Below are positions 47,791 through 58,149 of a stretch of DNA of 64,000 nt, in pieces. Both the position numbers and the translations under genes were made by a program. Origin of the DNA: Haematococcus lacustris. Lineage: Eukaryota > Chlorophyta > Chlorophyceae > Chlamydomonadales > Haematococcaceae. Positions within the stretch are counted from its first letter, which is position 1. Every line of letters starts with the position of its first letter. The DNA is taken from positions 7,676,760 to 7,740,759 of the forward strand of contig JASKMD010000019.1 in NCBI GenBank assembly GCA_030144725.1, in the 5' to 3' direction. A model generated the notes under the pieces. That model was not told the origin of the DNA. It saw only the letters and a list, made by a program, of their open reading frames with translations, and did not search any database.

Positions 47791-48344
47791 CTTAGTCCAC
47801 CATCACCCGGAGACACCTCCCTATGGGAATGCTAAGCATATGGGTTAATGCATCAACGACTTGCAACACCTCCGCATAAGGTGACAAGGTGACAACACCA
47901 TACAACACCAACAATGACATCACCAACACCAACAACACCAACAACAAGACCACCACACCACACACACACCATGGTGACAACACAACAACACAACGATGGG
48001 TACAAGGTGACAACGTGACAACAAGGATGGACGCTACAACAAGCGTGATGCTACAACTCTTCTTGGTGATGTACTACACCGGGTGCAACTTCATAGGCTC
48101 CTCTTATGTGCTCCCGCTATCCTTCACCCACCACACTACCATTGACGCCCACCTACCACACCTATGCCATGTCGCACAACAAGCACGGGCTGACAACCAT
48201 CCACCTATCGTCCCCTTAGGAAAGGGATGGGTAGGGTCATTGTGGTGTGTGGGCATGGCATGGCATGGGTGGGCTGGGTGGGCTGCTACTACGGGATCCC
48301 ACTCCAAGCTGCCCACTCCATGTTGCCCGCTCCGAGTTGCTACG

Positions 48345-48592
48345 CCAAGGGTAGGGTAGGGAGAGGGCTGCTACGCCAAGGGTAGGGTAGGGAGAGGGCT
48401 GCTACGCCAAGGGTAGGGTAGGGAGAGGGCTGCTACGCCAAGGGTAGGGTAGGGAGAGGGCTGCTACGCCAAGGGTAGGGTAGGGAGAGGGCTGCTACGC
48501 CAAGGGTAGGGTAGGGAGAGGGCTGTTACGCCAAGGGTAGGGTAGGGAGAGGGCTGCTACGCCAAGGGTAGGGTAGGGAGAGGGCTGCAGCG
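48345..48592. repeat. 28 bp minisatellite
   Basis: Eight to nine near-identical units of GCTACGCCAAGGGTAGGGTA GGGAGAGG in tandem, G-rich on the plus strand. Confidence 0.9.
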
Positions 48593-48934
48593 TGTCGTGA
48601 GGCGGGGGTGGGAAAGGGGGGAGGTAGGTGGGGTGGTAGACTTGGAGGTGGTGGGACAGGGTAGGGTAGGGGGAAGGGGGAAGGGGGAAGGGTAAAGGAG
48701 GAAGGGGGGGGAAGGGGGGAGGGCTGACCGTGGGACCTGCAGTAAACAAGGGGCATCTTTGCGGTAACGCTGGGCGGCGGACCATTCATGTGCAAGGGCT
48801 GGCCACTCACAGTTTGCTAGCGCCTCTTCCATACCTACTTGGCATCGCCTCCATGGCTGCCGCTCCTGGCTGCTCCTGCGCTCCATGCACCTGCTTCTTG
48901 TGGTAGGGTGATGAAGGAGGTGGTGGTGGGTGGG

Positions 48935-49334
48935 GGAGGGGAGGGGAGGGGAGGGGAGGAGAGGGGCTGTGTTGGGCTGGGCTGGGCTGGGCTGGGCTGG
49001 GTTGGGTTGGGCTGGGCTGGGCTGGGCTGGGCTGGGCTGGGCTGGGCTGGGCTGGGCTGGGCTGGGCTGGGCTGGGCTGGGCTGGGCTGGGCTGGGCTGG
49101 GCTGGGCTGGGCTGGGCTGGGCTGGGCTGGGCTGGGCTGGGCTGGGCTGGGCTGGGCTGGGCTGGGCTGGGCTGGGCTGGGCTGGGCTGGGCTGGACGGG
49201 GCGGGGCGGGGTGGGGCGGGGCGGGGCTGGGCTGGGCTGGGCTGGGCTGGGCTGGGCTGGACGGGGCGGGGCGGGGCGGGGCGGGGCGGGGCGGGGCGGG
49301 GCGGGGCGGGGCGGGGCGGGGCGGGGCGGGGCGG
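48935..49334. repeat. (GGGCT)n and (GGGGC)n arrays
   Basis: About 300 bp of GCTGG pentamers is followed by GGGGC pentamers. Open frames here repeat the pentamer only. Confidence 0.9.
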
Positions 49335-50057
49335 CTCCTGGCTGCTGCCGCCTTGCCTACGCCGCTGCCGCCTTGCCTGCAATCACCAAGCATGCTACAC
49401 ATGTGATGCTCATGGTTAAGGCTGCAACCACACTGTTAGCAAGCATAGAGGCATAGTTGCAACAGCCTGTGCTGATGCCACACACTTGTTGCTTAGCGTC
49501 ATGCCATATAGCATCTGAACGCAATCAACATAGCACTCCCGGGCTTTCCTTGCTTCCCTTGCTCCTCCGCTCTGGGGTACGGGCTCCGAGCTTCTCTTGG
49601 GTTGCGCTTCCTAGCTGTTTGCTACTCCTAGCTGCTGCTCTTGGCGTCTGATAATGGCTGCTCCTCCAACCTGCACTTGCACAAGCAACGCATGACGCAT
49701 TGATGTTATGCGATCGCACCTGTAGTCTTTGTACATTCTCTTGCTTCCCTTGCTCCACCGATCCGCGCCTCCCTTGCTCCTCCGATCCCACTGCATATCG
49801 CCGCGCCTCCTGGCTACGACTTGTTCATGCTCGTTGATCCTGAGTACCTCTACCTCCTAGTCGCGCCTCCTCTTTGTGACTGGTCGCGGATGGCTGCGAG
49901 GCTGAGTCTTATGGTGGCTAGGATGGGGGGCTACTTCGCGAAACTGCGACTTTAAGCCTAGTTGTGAGGCTACTCGTAGCTGATCGTGGCTCCTTTGAGG
50001 AATGGTGGTAGTATGCATGCGGTTTGGCTGCATGGTACTTCAAATGCCAAGTGTGCG

Positions 50058-50792
50058 TCTGTACAGATAGCGTAAGTGAGCATCTGTACAGATAGCGAGG
50101 TGTGCGTCTGTACAGATAGCGACCGTCATCATCTGTACAGATACTCCGCCAACAATCTGTACAGATGCTTCCTTTCGCTACCTGTACAGATAACTATTTT
50201 ACCATCTGTACAGACGGACCTTTGAATATCTGTACAGATAGCACTTGTCGACATCTGTACAGATGCTACCCTTGCTATCTGTACAGATTTGTTTTTTGCG
50301 GCATCTGTACAGATGCTAATTTATAATCTGTACAGATGCTAAAATCAACAATCTGTACAGATAAATACCCCGGCATCTGTACAGATGCACCTTTAAATAT
50401 CTGTACAGATAGCACTTGTCGACATCTGTACAGATGTTACCCTTCTTATCTGTACAGATTTATTTTGGGCGGCATCTGTACAGATGTTAATTTATAATCT
50501 GTACAGATGCTAAAACTCGCCATCTGTACAGATAAATACCCCAGGCATCTGTACAGACAACCACTCAACATCTGTACAGATGTTATCTTAATGCTATCTG
50601 TACAGATTTACCTATAAATATCTGTACAGATGCACGTATCTGTACAGATATCCCAAAATAATCTGTACAGATGACAATAAATGGTATCTGTACAGATGCA
50701 AGGAAGGCATCTGTACAGATGCCGCATATCCTTGTGGCCATCGACATGCATCTGTACAGATGGCGGGCCCATTAGACGGGCATCTGTACAGA
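50058..50792. repeat. ATCTGTACAGAT array, right end
   Basis: About thirty copies of the palindrome at 20-30 bp spacing. Two consecutive blocks of about 175 bp (50221-50395 and 50396-50560) share the same succession of spacers, so the array also has a higher-order repeat. Confidence 0.9.
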
Positions 50793-50969
50793 TTTCCAAA
50801 AAGGGGGGGGTACCTCGCGCGCGGATCGATGTATCTTCGCAACCGCTGCGAGTTAGGACTTCATTCAAGAGCGAGGTCCCCCTTAAACTCAACGATCTAT
50901 CGTTCTATCGGAGCAGAAAGTCCTTCCGATGCAAAAAAGGCCCCCGCGTCGGCCTTATTTATCGTGAGT

Positions 50970-51481
50970 GTGCAGAAGCAGCTAAACTGTTGGATGGACA
51001 AGTGCACTTTGACATATTGTGTACAGAACACTGATTGATTATTAGCTACCTCATAACGAAGTGCCACAGGGTAATTATGCAGTCTCAACTTGTGTGTAAA
51101 CACAAATGCTTCACTGATGAAGGAGTCATCAGCGCCACCATCAGCAAGGCAGAAGCATGCATGCTGACGGTCAAGGGTGCCAGCAAATCTGAATCTCACC
51201 TTGCCATCACGTCCCACCATACCCAGCACATGGGCCTGTTGATGCCGAACCACAGGGGGGACAGCAGTCTTACATGGCACATCATTCAAAGCAGGACTAC
51301 ACAGTCTTGCTGACAGGGCAGGCAGGGGCTCTACAGGGCAGGCAGGCAAAGAAGCTGTTGTTGAGTTGGCCTTGGGCACACTCACATCATCATCAGCTCC
51401 TACAACAGCAGCATCATCATCATGCAACAGTTGTTCAGATTGAACCACAGCACAGTCCTGGCTGGCTGGCTGGGCAACACC
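50970..51481 (-). CDS. Ty3 protease, amino part (interrupted)
   Basis: On the minus strand the frame follows gag after a single TAG codon (51482-51484), without a frame change. It contains FCLADGGADDSFIS, the place of the retropepsin D-(S/T)-G-A site, here with Gly in place of Ser/Thr. It breaks off after FSCFCTL, where the 3.95 kb element begins; the missing end continues at 47015. Confidence 0.75.
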
Positions 51482-53002
51482 CTAACGGTTGGTGGCAATA
51501 CGGGCCCGGCTGACACCACGGCGCATGCCCTGATCCTTGGGCCTAGAAGCCTTAGGTGGGGGCTGGGGCTCTGGCTCCTGGTCTGACTCAGAAGCACCAG
51601 ACTCTGAAGGGGGCTTGGACTTGGCTTGGCCAGGCTTCTTGGCACCCTCAGGTGGGTGTGCGTACCCAGACCTGCGCCGGGCCTCAATGGCCGTGAAGTG
51701 GCGGAAGGGGCATGGGTGGTTTGTCAGGTGGCCGGGATGGTTGCACTTGAAGCAGTATTGCCCAGGCAACAGAGGTTTCTTGGACCACAGCTCATCGTGT
51801 CTGGGCCTCTTGCCAGCACCACCAGAAACAGGGGGCTTAGAGCCACGCCTGCCGGGGTGGGCCTCACCTCCCAGGGCACTTGACGCCTGCACAGCATGAA
51901 CACCAGAAGAACCAGCACCCTTAGCAGGTGTGGTGGTGGACAGCATGACCACGTTGCGCTGAGCCTGCTTAGCAGCCTCCATAGCCTGAGACAGTGTGGG
52001 GTCTTTAAAGTGAGCCAGGTCCTTAAGCACAGCAGGCTGTAGAGCTGAGCTGAGGCCCCTAGTGAACACCATGGCCAGCAGAGGCTGACACATGCTGTCG
52101 TTCCCTGCAAACAGCAGGTTATTCCTGAACTCAGTAATGTATTGACCCAGGAGCATTCCTGCGGTCATCTTGATGGCACCATCAAGCAGTTTGGTTCGGG
52201 CGACGTTACAGTCATCCCGCAGGTCATCTCCTGTATACTCGCAGAATGCAGTACGCAGGTAAGGCCAGTCGGGGACGTCAGCATACAAGGCAGCATAAGA
52301 CTCCTTGATGGATGGATACCAGGTGTTGCGAGCAGCGCCAGTCAGGAAAGCAGGCAGTGTCGATGCAACATCAAGGCGGCAGCGTTCACAATGACGCTCA
52401 AGGTCATCGCAGAACGCTAAGGCTCTACGATGGGTGCTGCTGCACGCATCAGTCCACTTGTCTGGGCCAGGTATAGACCTTGAACCCAAAGACAAGGGAA
52501 GAGGCAAGGCCAGAGGCGAGGGACCCGTAGGGGCAGCTCGTCCTGGGCCTGCAGCACCTGCAACAGGCTGTCTAGTCGACGCAGGAGCAGCTGCCCTGCC
52601 TGCTAGATCTGGCCTGCGAGGTGGGAGAGGAGGCGACTTCACCTGAGACGTAATTGTCGACAGGGCTTGACGCAGGGCTTCATTCTCAGCCTGAATTTGC
52701 AGCTGCTGTGCCTCCAGCTCAAGGATGTAGTCTTCGTCCCCTCCGATGTAGCGAGGGCGCTCGTCCATCTCGCCTTCTTCCATATGGCCACCAGGGGTAT
52801 CCTCTGGGTTCTCATCGGGATTGTCATCAGGGGCTTTAGAGCCACCTGAGAAAGTCTCAACCACGGCGTTGAACTTCGCACGCAGCTGCGGATTAGTCCG
52901 GGCCGCCTCCAGGAGCTTATCTAGCATATCGGGCTCTGAAGGAGTATTAGCAGGTGGTTCGGCTCCGGCGGGTGGCCCGCCATTGCCTGGATTGTCTGTC
53001 AT
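51482..53002 (-). CDS. Ty3 Gag
   Basis: The frame opens at MTDNPGNGGPP; an in-frame upstream Met at 53032 would overlap the primer-binding site and is less likely. A Pro/acidic amino part precedes the capsid-like region (WYPSIKESYAALYADVPDWP, then FCEYTGDDLRDDCNVARTKL), which is followed by a zinc-knuckle-like CFKCNHPGHLTNHPC. The last spacing is five residues instead of the usual four. A basic, Pro/Ser-rich tail ends at TAG. Confidence 0.85.
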   Translation of the reverse strand: MTDNPGNGGPPAGAEPPANTPSEPDMLDKLLEAARTNPQLRAKFNAVVETFSGGSKAPDDNPDENPEDTPGGHMEEGEMDERPRYIGGDEDYILELEAQQLQIQAENEALRQALSTITSQVKSPPLPPRRPDLAGRAAAPASTRQPVAGAAGPGRAAPTGPSPLALPLPLSLGSRSIPGPDKWTDACSSTHRRALAFCDDLERHCERCRLDVASTLPAFLTGAARNTWYPSIKESYAALYADVPDWPYLRTAFCEYTGDDLRDDCNVARTKLLDGAIKMTAGMLLGQYITEFRNNLLFAGNDSMCQPLLAMVFTRGLSSALQPAVLKDLAHFKDPTLSQAMEAAKQAQRNVVMLSTTTPAKGAGSSGVHAVQASSALGGEAHPGRRGSKPPVSGGAGKRPRHDELWSKKPLLPGQYCFKCNHPGHLTNHPCPFRHFTAIEARRRSGYAHPPEGAKKPGQAKSKPPSESGASESDQEPEPQPPPKASRPKDQGMRRGVSRARIATNR

Positions 53003-53011
53003 GTTGCTGTA

Positions 53012-53031
53012 CCGACGTCGGTCGGAAACCA
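53012..53031 (-). other. Ty3 candidate primer-binding site
   Basis: Read on the minus strand, TGGTTTCCGACCGACGTCGG begins two bases after the 5' LTR. TGG pairs with a tRNA CCA end; the tRNA is not identified. Confidence 0.5.
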
Positions 53032-53033
53032 TT

Positions 53034-53263
53034 TGTAACGGCGTAGCCGCTGCCTTTAATCTTACAGTGTGAGCGGCATGTCCACTTAGAAATGTCCAAC
53101 GCAGTGTCTACTATCCACACTCTCGCACAGCAACTGAGCCCAGGTTTAGAACGGGACCCTCGGGAGTCGAACCCGAATGGTGAGCTGGTAGCAGCCCACC
53201 ATTGACCTCCTCAGTCACTCTGCTAAAGTGTGGTATACGGATACGCATAAGCGCACCGTCACA
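53034..53263 (-). repeat. Ty3 5' LTR
   Basis: It is identical by eye to 42786-43015 and has the CACGG duplication on its outer side. Confidence 0.95.
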
Positions 53264-53739
53264 CACGGCTGGAGGCTGAGGGGCGCTGGCACTTCCCGGG
53301 GTAGGGTAGCCCACCAGGCAGGTGAGAAATATGCGCAATACAAACAAGGAAGCGATCACGCGGAGCTGGGAGTGGATTTCAGCCCGCAGCCGGAGGTGCT
53401 CCCGCAGCTTGCGCCTGGTCTTCTTGCAGCCGCGTAGCACTGCGCCCTCGGGGACCTTGATGACCTGCAGCCAAGCAAAGTTGCCATTTTGACAGGCCAA
53501 AACACAAGGCGGGGTCAACACAAACAGTGCGGGGACACATAAGGCGGGGGTGCCACCTGACGTCGGCTTGTGTTCCAGCCATCCCGACGCGCCTGTCGTT
53601 GCTTGCCTTGAGGGGAACGAGACACTGCGAACAGGAGCGACGGGTTATTACGCGGCGCGTATTTCACGTAGCTCACAGTCGGCTAGGGACACGAACCTTT
53701 CTGTTTCTTGTCGCTACCCTTCCGCTTCTTCTTAGCCAT
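53264..53739 (-). pseudogene. Fanzor-like amino-terminal part, copy D, interrupted by Ty3
   Basis: Minus-strand exons are 53739-53697 (MAKKKRKGSDKKQK, strongly basic), 53624-53557, and 53464 to the Ty3 boundary at 53264; phases match. The last exon contains GYPTPGSASAPQPP, which resembles GQPTPGFPAAGP and the Pro-rich linker of copy A in position and composition. Reading past the single CACGG target on the far side (42780 downward) keeps a Pro-rich frame open until a stop near 42710, so the exon was continuous before insertion. Together with 42471-42662 it looks like an internally deleted Fanzor gene. The family call rests on these similarities and the basic start. Confidence 0.4.
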
Positions 53740-53892
53740 CACGCGATGCGCAGTGCGACGGGCGGTGGCCTTTTCAAGCAATTTGGGTTTCACGGGAGAT
53801 TCATGGAGATTCACTACACCGGGCTCAGCCTTGGGGGGAGTGTGCAGCGGCTCCTAGAGATGTGAAGCTAGAAAGGGCCAAATTAGAAGTGG

Positions 53893-54000
53893 GGTGAACC
53901 TTGAGGCTCTGCCTGCCCCCGGCAAGTAGTACCAGCAGCGCTACAAGCTCCTCAGTGACCGGCTGCCCATGGATGGCTGGGCCCGCAATCACCCATAGGG
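53893..54000 (+). pseudogene. Fanzor carboxy-terminal fragment, copy E
   Basis: The plus strand reads LEALPAPGK, then a stop, then YQQRYKLLSDRLPMDGWARN and a stop. This matches the tail of copy A (LEALPPVGKEYQQRYK, NDRLP, DGRARN) with one nonsense change (E to TAG) and a short deletion. It is only the last 35 or so codons; nothing of RuvC is present. A small hairpin GGGCT-GTC-AGCCC follows the stop. Confidence 0.7.
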
Positions 54001-54755
54001 CTGTCAGCCCTCCGGGCAGCAAGCTTTAGTTGTGATGATTGGTCCAGTGGTCAGGGAACAGAGCATGCCAACAATGATGAAGCTGTAGTGGAGGAACATT
54101 ACTCACAGACAACACCCTGTTATGTGTTGAACCAGGGCAATTTAGTAAACTGTAACAGCAGTTGTTCTCGTCTAAGCCTGCTGAGCTACGACTCCGTGGG
54201 GCAGTTGCTTTGCACACTGCGGCTCCTCACTGGCTGATTGCAGCATTAGCATGAAAACACGGTATCTTTAGAGAAACCGGACAGAAGAGGCTTTAACCTC
54301 CAGCACAGTGCTCGCCTTGTCAGAGATGTGTCGCGCGCACATATTTCACGCCTCGACTAAATGACCACTTCGACGACGCACCATACCACGACCGTGAGTC
54401 TGGTTGTCATCGACGGCTTACTTGTACAGGATGGGACCAGCGGACACGACGGAGAGGGGTGCCTTGGGCACACAGAAATCTAATTTTGTATAGAGTGAGA
54501 CGGGAAAAACTGTGCGCACACGCCCGCTGCAGTGCACTCTAAGCATTGCTTCAGCTGCATCGCACATAAAGTTTTGCTTAAATCATCCCGTCCCTCTACA
54601 CAAAATATCCCCACAACGCCCGCCAGGACACGACAGAAGACAGCAGAGTAGCTAAGGCCTGTATCTACACTCCGACAAAGCTCGCACGTCACAGCAGCTC
54701 GGCTCGACGGTCCCGCTCTTCCCGAAGCAAAACTCCTTAAAGCCAGTCCAGCTCT
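54001..54755. other. region upstream of the START-like gene
   Basis: No exon or repeat is recognised. It probably contains the promoter of the gene starting at 54756. Confidence 0.35.
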
Positions 54756-57700
54756 ATGGGGGCGCCCGGCCACCGCGATGTCGAGAATGTGGTCGCTGGG
54801 ATTGGTGACGTCGCCTCGGCAGAGACAAACCGTGCTGAGCTCAAGGCCAGGGCTCTGTCCATACAATTGCCGAAGAACTGCGTCTTTCAGAGCTCAATGG
54901 TCGGGGGGTCGTGCGCAAGGGTCGACATGGAGGCCGAGGTGTGTTCCCAAGCGCCCTAAGAGCTTCACTCTGCTCGAGGCACCCGTGCACATTTGCTTCA
55001 GTGCTCCCGACCCAACAGCCTACACTGCATAAGCAGGTGGATGTGCCAGCTGTTGCCATGTTCAAGCTCCTGGCAAATCCACAGGAGCACGAGCGCATCT
55101 TCGAATCAATTGAGGTGTGCTCAGTCACCATATCCTGTCCTGGCTCTTCCCACATCGCTGTAGATAAGAGCACCCCCCTGCATACTGAACAAGAGCACAG
55201 GGATATGTGTTTTCCGGCTCACAAGCAGGCCAAAAGCAGCAAACTGGCATGTTGTCAACGCGCGCTAACACACTGTGTTTGTGTGCCACATAGCTTGCTG
55301 CTTTGCTGTTGCTCTGCAGCGGGCATCCTCTACGCTCATCTTCGAGGAGGGGGCAAAGCGCAGGTGAGGGGGCAGGCAATGGAGCCCCAGCAGGCCCGTC
55401 CCGTGACCTGAGGCCCATGCACCTACACCTTTGTAGTTAATCAGGGCAGTCATGCTGCTGCTGCTGCCGACCAAGATGCTGTCCTTCCTCATGCGTCTCC
55501 ATGCCACTGCTCCCATGATGTGTATGCTGCTGTGCCTTTAAAGTGTGGCGCACTGCTCATGCCCATGCCACCAGCCCCTGACTCAGCAGCATGCACTGAT
55601 GGAGATGATGGCCTCCTGACCTGCATCCTGGGACCTGCCTGGCCCTCATGCCTGCCTTGGCCCTCATGCTTGCTTGGCCCACAGCCCTGTACCTTGCACC
55701 TGACCTGTATCCCTTGCCCAGCTGCTGCCCCAGTGCTGACTGTGCTCTGCCCCGCCTGTTGCTGTGCCAGGTACACCCTGGACTATCAGGCCCGCTGGAA
55801 GTTCTGGCGTGTGACCGGTGTGTGTGAGAACCGACTGATCATGGAGACAGACGCAGACGAGGGCACGGTGAGTGGATGCAGCCTGTTGCCCTTACTGGCG
55901 CAGGCCTAAGGGGCAGGGTCACCATCACCATCACCACTACCATGGTCATCATTGTCACCATCACTGTCATCACCATCACCATCATGGCCGTCATCATCAT
56001 CATCATCACTGTCATCATCGTCTTCAGGCTTCTCAGCATCACCATCACTCGTGGCACTGCTGGAGCAGGAGGCAATTGCTGGTTGCCGTGTGGCCCTGTG
56101 TGCCTATGTGTCGCCTCCGCCTCCAAGGGTGTCACATACCATATGTGTCGCATACCACACATGGGTGTCACACACTGTGTGTGTGGCTACACATGTCACA
56201 CCACCAATGTTGAGACATATACTATTACTGATGTTGGAGCTCTCTTGCAATGGCTGCCATCCCCTTGTTGCCGCCGCCTGCCCTGGTCCTGCCGCCGCCT
56301 GCCCTGGTCCTGCCCACTGCCTGTGTGCACAGTCATTCTCGTCAGCCTGCTATGGCTGATTAGCCTGTGTAGCCCCTTGGTTGCGCCCTACCCTCAGGCC
56401 CCCCTCCCACCCCCTGCTCCCTGCCCCCCTGCTGCTGCTGCTGCTGCTGTTCCTGAGCGTGTGAAGCCCTGTTGATTTGAATATCTCAGGCCGACAGCTC
56501 CACATCTGTGTGGTGATGGTTGTGCTGCCCAGGTGACCTTCAAGCTGCGAGAGCCAGGCTTCCTACGCACCTACGAGGGCACTTGGCAGATCATTCCCAA
56601 GGGCAGCAACGGCCTGCACCTGCACCGCAACGCCCTGAAGGCCCAGCGCCATGTGGCCAGCACACCCACCCGCCACGCCCCTGGCGCAACCCAGCACCAC
56701 CCTACCTCCCTCGCCCACCAGCTGCTGCAGGAGAGGGGGCCATCCACTGCTCCCGTGTCGCGGGCAACCTCCATGCTGTATGGCCGGCCACTGGGCGCCA
56801 ACATGACAGCGCTGCTGGTGGCCCTTCAGAGCCCCATGTCGGAGATTCATGGCCGCATGAGTGAGTGTGATGTGTGAGCAAGAGTGATGTGCGATTGGGA
56901 GGGGTCATGGGTGAGGGTTGGGTGAGAAATGTGGCTTGTCTTCCCCCTTGGTGTTGTACCATGAGAGGGCATGTGTCATGTCAGCATACTAAATCATAGC
57001 AAGCACTGATCACTACACTGTCACTCTGATGGCCATGCAGCTGCAGGCATGAGTTCAAATTGTTGAGCTGTAGCACCCACTAATCACTAGCAGACTGGCA
57101 CACGCACGGAGGATCACGGCATCCTCACCCACCTCCCTTCGCTCACCTTCCCCTCTGTGCTACTGCAGGCTCCTTCTGCTCTCGCCTCCTGGCCCCCTCC
57201 TCCCCCTCCTCCCCCTCCCTGCCCTCCTCCCCCTCCTGCCTGGCCGTCTCCCAGCACTCCTTCAGTTCTGGCCCGTCCCTGGCCCCCAGCACCCCGGGCG
57301 CCTGCGACCCATCAGACTTCTCCACCCTGCACAGCTTCTCCGGCACCTCTCTAGCCTCCATGACTGCTGGCAACTCCAAGCAGTTCCACCAGCACCAGCA
57401 CCACCCAGCCCACCATGCGGCCACAGGCAGCTGCACAGCCCAGGGTCCCTCCCTGTCCAGGTTTGCAGGGGCAGCGCAGCAGCCAGCTGGTGCGTCACCC
57501 ACGCCTTGGGCCGAGCAGCAGGTGGTGGAGGAGGAGGAGTGGTCCCAAGGGGAGGCTGGCTCCGCCACCACCAGTGTGGTGCGGGTGAAGGGCATGCTGA
57601 TGAGCCCCAAGCTCGCCCCACCTTACCCCCTGGGGGGCCTGCTCAAGGGCCAGGTCATCTCCCAGGTGCGACCTCTTCCCTTGCTGCTGTCACAGTCTTG

Positions 57701-58149
57701 CTGTTTCTATGCTTCTTACTGGTCGTTTACAGCACCACATGCCCATGGCTGTCACCACCTTTTTACCCTTGAGCTTTAGACTCCATGTGTTGCCTGTGTA
57801 GGCTCAGCCTGTTGTGCTGGTGCAAGGGCCTTCCCTCTCTTGCTCGCCTGTGTATGTGCAGATCCAGGACATGCTCAAGGGCCTCATGGCAGCTGCCCAA
57901 CATGCAGCAACTGAGGATGCCAGTGCGCGCAGCACTGCGGCCAAGCCAGTGACCTCCAGCAATGGGCCTGCACGCAAGAGTCTGGGTGTGCAAGGTGGCC
58001 CCAGGCACCACAGCATGGACATGGACCATGCGCATGGCTGGAATGGCAGGGGATCTATTTTGGCTCGGGGTGGTGGCAACGGAGACTCCGCCTTCACGGT
58101 GACCAGCCACTGCATCAGCTTGAGTGATGACGAGGGGGATGAAGAGTAA
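54756..58149 (+). CDS. START-like (SRPBCC) domain protein, seven exons
   Basis: Exons are 54756-54938, 55037-55114, 55320-55363, 55771-55867, 56533-56860, 57169-57665 and 57862-58149, all GT-AG with matching phase, giving 504 residues. The region from about residue 55 to 165 (VPAVAMFKLLANPQEHERIF, then LDYQARWKFWRVTGVCENR and FKLREPGFLRTYEGTWQI) has the strand pattern of the polyketide cyclase/START-like lipid-binding fold seen in plant proteins of unknown ligand. The rest is Ser/Pro/His-rich, apparently disordered, and ends in an acidic DDEGDEE. The start is the first in-frame Met; an upstream exon is possible. The family call is from recall, and the ligand is unknown. Confidence 0.6.

Larger units (their letters stand above)
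47017..50974. mobile_element. 3.95 kb DNA element with palindrome arrays, inserted in Ty3 protease
   Basis: Terminal inverted repeats ACTCACGATAAA(C/T)AAGG mark 47021 and 50969. The flanking repeat is GTGC or GTGCA (47017-47021 and 50970-50974), a 4-5 bp target duplication. Excising it restores the protease frame through CTLTVMPEL. No transposase-like frame is present. Both ends carry arrays of ATCTGTACAGAT, and the middle is satellite and low-complexity DNA. It is non-autonomous; I cannot assign a superfamily. Confidence 0.8.
42781..53268 (-). mobile_element. full-length Ty3/gypsy chromovirus with nested insertions
   Basis: It is bounded by 230 bp LTRs at 42786-43015 and 53034-53263 that look identical, flanked by CACGG target duplications (42781-42785 and 53264-53268). 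Order on the minus strand: 5' LTR, primer-binding site, gag, protease, reverse transcriptase, RNase H, integrase, chromodomain, polypurine tract, 3' LTR. Removing the inserts at 43597-43942 and 47021-50969 leaves about 6.2 kb, normal for this clade. It is inserted within a Fanzor-like gene. Confidence 0.95.

Noticed and set aside
48557..49456. Long Pro/Ala/Gln or Gly/Leu/Trp repeat frames
   Set aside because: Translation of (GGGCT)n and (GGGGC)n arrays.
47167..50792. Possible CRISPR array (regular repeats with variable spacers)
   Set aside because: The 12 bp palindromes are spaced 20-30 bp with related, drifting spacers inside a transposon of a eukaryotic genome; no cas genes or leader.
55872..56475. 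His- and Ile/Thr-rich frames
   Set aside because: They come from a CATCAC microsatellite in an intron of the START-like gene.
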